A stretch of DNA of 40,769 nt from a virus. The DNA lies in the IMG/VR virus record IMGVR_UViG_3300032006_002783, positions 1 through 40,769 of that record. The stretch is one strand, 5' to 3'. This document shows, piece after piece, positions 38,469 through 40,769 of this stretch. The stretch's first letter is position 1. Each line of letters begins with the position of its first letter. The position numbers and the translations under genes were made by a program. The notes beneath the pieces were generated by a model, which was not told the DNA's origin, did not search any database, and saw nothing but the letters and a program-made list of their open reading frames with translations.

Positions 38469-39368
38469 ATGGCTGATAAACTGGTCAACATGGAGACCCG
38501 GCCTGCGACGGCCGATGGAACGCGCGTGCGGCTGCGGGATTTGGGCGGTGGCACATTCGGGCAGGTTGTCGTCAACCACAACGTTCCGCTGGTCAGCCTT
38601 CCTTTCACGTCGGTGGACCAGCTGGCGCTGTCGGGGACAGCCACGGCGTCCGTCAACGGTAATGCCAGCGACAACGACGACGGTACGCAATCGTGCCTCG
38701 ACATCACCATTCCGGGCTCGGGCACGTTCGCGAATGCTGTTCAGGTGCGCCGCATCATCAACGGCAACACGATTGGCCTGCGGCTTTCGCGGTACGGCGC
38801 CAACTACAACACCCCGGTGCCCTTCGCGGCGATCGTCGATGGACAGCCGATCGAAGTGGACTGGTCCGCACTGCTGCTGCCCGAGGCCCAGACAGCACCG
38901 GGCAACATCGCGGCCTATCGCAACATCATTCTCGGCCGCGATTTCGGCGATGGCGCGCACGACGTGCGGATCGGGTTCCCGTGCGATGCGGTCAGCCAGC
39001 GGCAAGCGCGGCTTCTAAGCTGGCTGGCCGAGGAAGCGGCGGGCTATCGGTCGCCGCAGCGTGGCGTTTCGTTGCAGGATGCGCAAATCACGCTCAACAG
39101 CGCCAACAAGACGTTCATGGGCGCAGCGAGCACCACGCGTGGCCTTCTCGGCTTCTACTGGCGCAACACGAACGGCGCTGCGCAGACCCTGAAGGTCTTT
39201 GCCGGCACGTCGGCGTTCGCCGGGGAGCTGTTCACCATCTACGCGGCGCCTGCCGGCTCGAACGGTTCTGACGGCTACTTCGCGCTGCCGGGCCTCGTGC
39301 CCGATGGCATTCAGGTGCAGGCGAGCGTCGCCAACGCCTTCGTCCTCACTCCCGTAGGAGCCATGTAA
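38469..39368 (+). CDS. Tail fibre-like beta-rich protein (299 aa)
   Basis: 299 residues. Beta segments and Thr/Asn/Gly-rich stretches dominate (ALSGTATASVNGNASDNDDG, IPGSGTFANAVQVRRI, QTLKVFAGTSAFAGELFTIY). This is consistent with a distal tail or fibre protein. It ends overlapping the SGNH hydrolase by one base. No named family. Confidence 0.65.
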   Translation: MADKLVNMETRPATADGTRVRLRDLGGGTFGQVVVNHNVPLVSLPFTSVDQLALSGTATASVNGNASDNDDGTQSCLDITIPGSGTFANAVQVRRIINGNTIGLRLSRYGANYNTPVPFAAIVDGQPIEVDWSALLLPEAQTAPGNIAAYRNIILGRDFGDGAHDVRIGFPCDAVSQRQARLLSWLAEEAAGYRSPQRGVSLQDAQITLNSANKTFMGAASTTRGLLGFYWRNTNGAAQTLKVFAGTSAFAGELFTIYAAPAGSNGSDGYFALPGLVPDGIQVQASVANAFVLTPVGAM

Positions 39369-40228
39369 TGTCGAGGATCGTTCTTGCCTGCATGGGCGAC
39401 AGCCTGACTACGTCCGCTCCGGGCTACGGCCTCACGGCAGCCGACGAGCACCCATGCCGCATGGGGCAGGCCCTGCAGCTGCAATTCCCCCAACATGACA
39501 TCGCCGTGCGGGCGCTGGGCATCGGCGGGAACAGCACCGCGCAGATGGTCGGCCGCAAGAAGGCCATGACGCAGTTTGAGGTGCCGGCGATCGGCGTGCT
39601 CTATGGCGGCGCCAACGATCCCTCGCTGTCCTCGACGGTCAATGGCGGCGCGGCAACCACGACCGTTATCCCCGTCCAGGCCGGCGCCGGGCCGAATTAC
39701 GGCGTGGGCAGCTGGGTAAAGATCAACGGCGAGCGGCGGCAGATCGGATCGATCGCCGGTGATACGCTGACGCTGGCGACGGCCCTGTCGGCGGCACCGG
39801 CCAATACGACGGCGGTGGCGATCGACACCGAACTGAACCTCCTTGAGCTGGCGCTCTATCTCAAGTCCGCCGGCTGCACGCGCGTGCTGGTCCACGGGCA
39901 GCACATGAAAAACTGGACAGCGGGCGGCGATACGCTGGTGGCGGAAGAGGCGACCTATGCCGGCTTGCGCGTGGCGCAAATGGCGGCGGTGGCGGATATG
40001 ATCGCGCAGGGGATCGAGGCGGTCTACTGCGACAATCTGGCGGCCATGCGCGCGCTGATTGCCTCGGGTGCCGAGGCGGCCGGATCGAACTGCTGGTCGG
40101 CCTATGCCGACAATCAGCACCTCAATTGCCGGCGTACACGCGGGGATGCCGCCGGACGCGGCGGTGGGCATGATGTGCTGGCCGCCAACGCGGTCGCGGT
40201 GATCGTGGCCAAGCGCTGGGTGCGATAG
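39368..40228 (+). CDS. SGNH/GDSL-type hydrolase at the end of the tail operon
   Basis: 286 residues. All SGNH blocks are seen: MGDSLTT with nucleophile Ser12, IGGNS (Gly54/Asn55), YGGAND with Asn83, and the DNQH dyad Asp248-His251. Such hydrolases remove O-acetyl or similar esters, and in phage tails they often act on surface polysaccharide at adsorption. Residues about 95-150 form a beta-rich insertion (VIPVQAGAGPNYGVGSWVKI, RRQIGSIAGDTLTLATAL) not present in minimal enzymes. There is no signal peptide, as expected for a virion protein. Substrate unknown. Confidence 0.83.
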   Translation: MSRIVLACMGDSLTTSAPGYGLTAADEHPCRMGQALQLQFPQHDIAVRALGIGGNSTAQMVGRKKAMTQFEVPAIGVLYGGANDPSLSSTVNGGAATTTVIPVQAGAGPNYGVGSWVKINGERRQIGSIAGDTLTLATALSAAPANTTAVAIDTELNLLELALYLKSAGCTRVLVHGQHMKNWTAGGDTLVAEEATYAGLRVAQMAAVADMIAQGIEAVYCDNLAAMRALIASGAEAAGSNCWSAYADNQHLNCRRTRGDAAGRGGGHDVLAANAVAVIVAKRWVR

Positions 40229-40256
40229 TTCGTCCTTGCCGAATCGTTCCAGATTT

Positions 40257-40301
40257 GTTCCAACTTCCTTATGCGGCGGAAGGGCGAGCAGAAGTTGGAA
40301 C
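40257..40301. repeat. Inverted repeat GTTCCAACTTC near the right edge
   Basis: GTTCCAACTTC (40257-40267) and GAAGTTGGAAC (40291-40301) are a perfect 11-base inverted pair with a 23-base spacer. A half copy GTTCCA lies at 40246. The motif resembles the GTTCCGACTT core of the left-hand array (1548-1679). It may be a terminator of the tail operon, an operator, or a transposase site. No T run follows. Confidence 0.5.
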
Positions 40302-40591
40302 GGCGGTGGATGCCATGGGGGCCAGGGCATCCCGTTCACCGCCCCATCCGCACCGGGGACAGATGGCTTTACGCATGGGCTATGCAGGCATGTACTCCGT
40401 ACCCGCTGATCGAGCGCAAGACCGGCATTACGGTGCAGCGCCTGCTTGCGTTGGAAGCCGGCGCGGCCCCTACGGGTCCGGAGTGCGAGGCACTCGCGGA
40501 ACTATGGCGGTGCCCGTTGGACGATCTGCTGGCTTCGATGGCGCTGGAAGAGGATGTCAGGGGTGACCGGGTTGGCCAATGCGATGAATGA
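40271..40591 (+). CDS. Small helix-turn-helix-like hypothetical protein (up to 106 aa)
   Basis: The start is unsure: ATG 40271 lies in the spacer of the inverted repeat, and ATG 40310 and 40382 are alternatives. Residues about 45-95 (PLIERKTGITVQRLLALEAG, CEALAELWRCPLDDLLASM) look like an XRE-type helix-turn-helix, so a DNA-binding regulator is possible. It overlaps the next gene by eight bases. Confidence 0.55.
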   Translation: MRRKGEQKLERRWMPWGPGHPVHRPIRTGDRWLYAWAMQACTPYPLIERKTGITVQRLLALEAGAAPTGPECEALAELWRCPLDDLLASMALEEDVRGDRVGQCDE

Positions 40592-40769
40592 GGACTGGCT
40601 TATCATTGTGACGGCCAGCGGTCGCCCCCTGACGGGTGCCGGCGGGTCGCCGATCCTGTTCCCGGATAAGGATGCTGCCGCGCCCTTTGCGACCAAGCCG
40701 ACCGACCGGATTGAGCCTTGGACTGGCGGGTTCCGACCGGTCCCTTGGGCGGCCCATTTCGACGGCTGA
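40584..40769 (+). CDS. Small hypothetical protein at window edge (61 aa)
   Basis: Starts at ATG 40584, overlapping the previous stop by eight bases; GTG 40563 is in frame too. The protein begins NEDWLIIVTASGRPLTGAG and ends WAAHFDG, with no recognised domain. It ends exactly at the window edge. It may be the last phage gene or part of the flanking host DNA. Confidence 0.5.
   Translation: MNEDWLIIVTASGRPLTGAGGSPILFPDKDAAAPFATKPTDRIEPWTGGFRPVPWAAHFDG

Noticed and set aside
1-40769. CRISPR arrays, tRNA or rRNA genes, insertion sequences
   Set aside because: Read for these and found none: no regular direct-repeat/spacer array, no cloverleaf-like or rRNA sequence, and the only transposase is the phage's own.

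Overview
The window is almost entirely one Mu-type transposable prophage (transposase A/B, Ner, Gam, GemA, Mor, Mu-type terminase, DUF935 portal, F-type minor head protein, I-type protease). It is joined at its left edge to a tyrosine integrase gene. The high GC content, the GTG starts and the general protein style suggest an alphaproteobacterial host, perhaps a sphingomonad; that host call is inference only. No contractile sheath or baseplate-hub genes are seen. The tail carries a tube protein, a frameshifted assembly chaperone, a tape measure and a J-like tip protein. This fits a siphovirus tail on a Mu-like head, as in the B3/D3112 group.

Layout. 1-1404 (-): P4-type integrase with no good start codon. 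1464-1680: four copies of a CCAGTTCCGA(C/G)TT site in inverted pairs, plus an intrinsic terminator. 1689-20135 (-): one long leftward arm that reads, in order of transcription: ner, two unknown early genes, transposase A, ATPase B, small regulators, gam, more small genes, gemA, mor, a dyad-bearing regulatory gap, DUF2730, VpaChn25-type protein, DUF3486 small terminase, large terminase, portal, an accessory cluster, minor head protein F, and an adenine methylase. 20195-21269 (+): S24-type repressor and a secreted protein. 21404-21967 (-): isolated Rz with embedded Rz1. 22099-40228 (+): a rightward arm with protease/scaffold, decoration protein, major capsid, head completion and tail genes, lysozyme, fibre-like proteins and an SGNH hydrolase. 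40271-40769 (+): two small unknown genes.

How it works together. Repressor and Ner would compete at the 60-bp control region between them. A and B carry out replicative transposition, with Gam as a nuclease inhibitor. Mor would then switch on late genes. Unlike Mu, the late genes lie on two arms that diverge from the repressor, so packaging genes (terminase, portal, F) are about 20 kb away from, and opposite to, the capsid and tail genes. A strong palindrome sits in the regulatory gap of each late arm.

Most notable items: an Acb1-like 2H phosphoesterase domain fused to the portal C-terminus (a likely anti-CBASS function); a compact accessory island between portal and F with a Dcm-like methyltransferase, a DUF1643 protein and tiny zinc-ribbon and membrane proteins; a perfect GGGAAAC -1 slippery site in the tail chaperone; a GH24-like lysozyme that lacks the catalytic glutamate; and the split divergent architecture itself.
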